NCBI GenBank assembly: GCA_033807775.1
Contig: JAWVWS010001077.1
Span: 186,001 to 250,000, forward strand
Source of the DNA: Saussurea involucrata
Lineage: Eukaryota; Streptophyta; Magnoliopsida; Asterales; Asteraceae
Length of the DNA stretch: 64,000 nt
Reading direction: 5' to 3'
Positions 63,716 to 64,000 of this stretch are shown in pieces; positions within the stretch are counted from its first letter, which is position 1, and each line of letters begins with the position of its first letter. A model generated the notes under the pieces. That model saw only the letters and a list, made by a program, of their open reading frames with translations. It did no database searches and was not told the DNA's origin. The translations under genes and the position numbers were made by a program.

Positions 63716-64000
63716 ATCTTCCAAAACCTAGATCCGCAAGTTTCCAACCATAAGTATTTATCCTCAAATACTTAGAATCATTCCCCAAACATTTAGAACC
63801 CAAAATCTCAAATACATCAAGCCATAATCTTCATAAATGAAGAAGGAGAAGAACACTTCAACTAAACATAACCAAAATCGTCCACAATACTCCAAACGAG
63901 AAAGAAAGTGAACAAAATATGATTTTGTGCAATTAATCCTTTAATGACATATTAAGATTTCTACACATCAAAATATCCAAAAGCCCCAAATATGGTTGTT
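63716..64000 (+). repeat. Partial unit u127 cut by the window edge (285 bp)
   Basis: GATCCGCAAG, GCCATAATC, TTTTGTGCAATT and ATATTAAGATTTC identify it as the u109/u120 type. It stops at GGTTGTT with no sign of a boundary, so the array continues beyond the window. Confidence 0.92.

Larger units (their letters stand above)
1..64000 (+). repeat. Satellite DNA array, 507-bp unit, 126 full units plus a partial one
   Basis: The sequence beginning ATCTTCCAAAACC returns every 501 to 507 bases from base 1 to base 63716, always in the same orientation and with no spacer. Unit-length counts are 49 of 507 bp, 53 of 506, 3 of 505, 3 of 504, 9 of 502 and 9 of 501, totalling 63,715 bp. Copies differ at scattered single bases and a few small indels; most adjacent copies look well above 90% identical by eye. 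All six frames of the first unit contain stop codons (+ strand at 58, 14 and 36; - strand at complement positions 13, 33 and 116), so the unit does not encode a protein. Arrays like this usually form constitutive heterochromatin. Which chromosomal site this one occupies cannot be told here. The family is not one I can name. Confidence 0.98.

Noticed and set aside
1..64000. Open reading frames recurring in every unit
   Set aside because: All six frames are closed by stop codons at fixed places in the unit. The short open stretches simply repeat with the satellite, and the 501-506 bp units shift frame without any sign of selection.
1..64000. CRISPR-like array
   Set aside because: Repeats are about 507 bp and directly adjacent, with no unique spacers and no cas genes.
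1..64000. 5S rDNA or rDNA intergenic repeat, since about 500 bp fits a plant 5S unit
   Set aside because: No G+C-rich 120-bp 5S gene, no internal Pol III promoter boxes and no other rRNA sequence is visible; the unit is 31% G+C throughout.
1..64000. LTR retrotransposon or other mobile element
   Set aside because: No coding domains, primer-binding site, polypurine tract next to an LTR, terminal inverted repeats or target duplications were found. The purine run at unit positions 124-138 is inside the unit and lacks the rest.
1..64000. Promoters, terminators or tRNA genes
   Set aside because: TATA-like and T-rich strings are expected by chance in 69% A+T DNA and recur with every unit. No tRNA-like cloverleaf or A/B box pair was seen.

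Overview
The whole 64 kb window is one uninterrupted, head-to-tail satellite DNA array. I count 126 complete units plus a 285-bp partial unit at the right edge. The base unit is 507 bp; unit lengths are 507 bp (49 units), 506 (53), 505 (3), 504 (3), 502 (9) and 501 (9), and these sum exactly to 63,715 bp. The first unit is about 69% A+T and its + strand is poor in G (A 40%, T 29%, C 21%, G 10%). I found no gene, RNA gene, transposon, inverted segment or non-satellite spacer, and both window edges lie inside the array. Unit numbers below (u1 to u127) take base 1 as the start of u1; this phase is arbitrary.

The organism is a eukaryote. A long, homogenised array of ~500-bp A+T-rich units without coding sequence is typical of nuclear heterochromatin (centromeric, pericentromeric, subtelomeric or knob). 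The general character suggests a flowering plant, but nothing in the window proves this and I do not recognise the family by name.

Layout. 1-6084: twelve units of exactly 507 bp in an a-b-c trimer pattern with hybrids. 6085-11148: trimers of 1,519 bp. 11149-13672: mixed units, including a fresh tandem pair of 502-bp units. 13673-17723: two tetramers (about 2,025 bp). 16711-22283: a five-unit segment repeated at a spacing of 3,040 bp. 22284-24810: mosaic units. 24811-32905: two octamers (4,048 and 4,047 bp). 32906-34424: a unit duplication and a hybrid. 34932-42522: a five-unit segment repeated at 5,059 bp. 41004-49600: an eight-unit segment repeated at 4,552 bp. 49094-53635: a four-unit segment repeated at 2,524 bp. 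51618-62708: two 11-unit blocks of about 5,545 bp. 62709-64000: the array continues.

Taken together, the window records repeated rounds of unequal exchange. Higher-order repeats of changing length (3, 4, 6, 8, 10, 9, 5 and 11 units) lie side by side, and their boundaries often fall inside hybrid units whose two halves match different unit types. Small deletions are nested, so the order in which unit types arose can be partly read. The main caution is that near-exact multi-kilobase repeats of this kind are also where genome assemblies fail.
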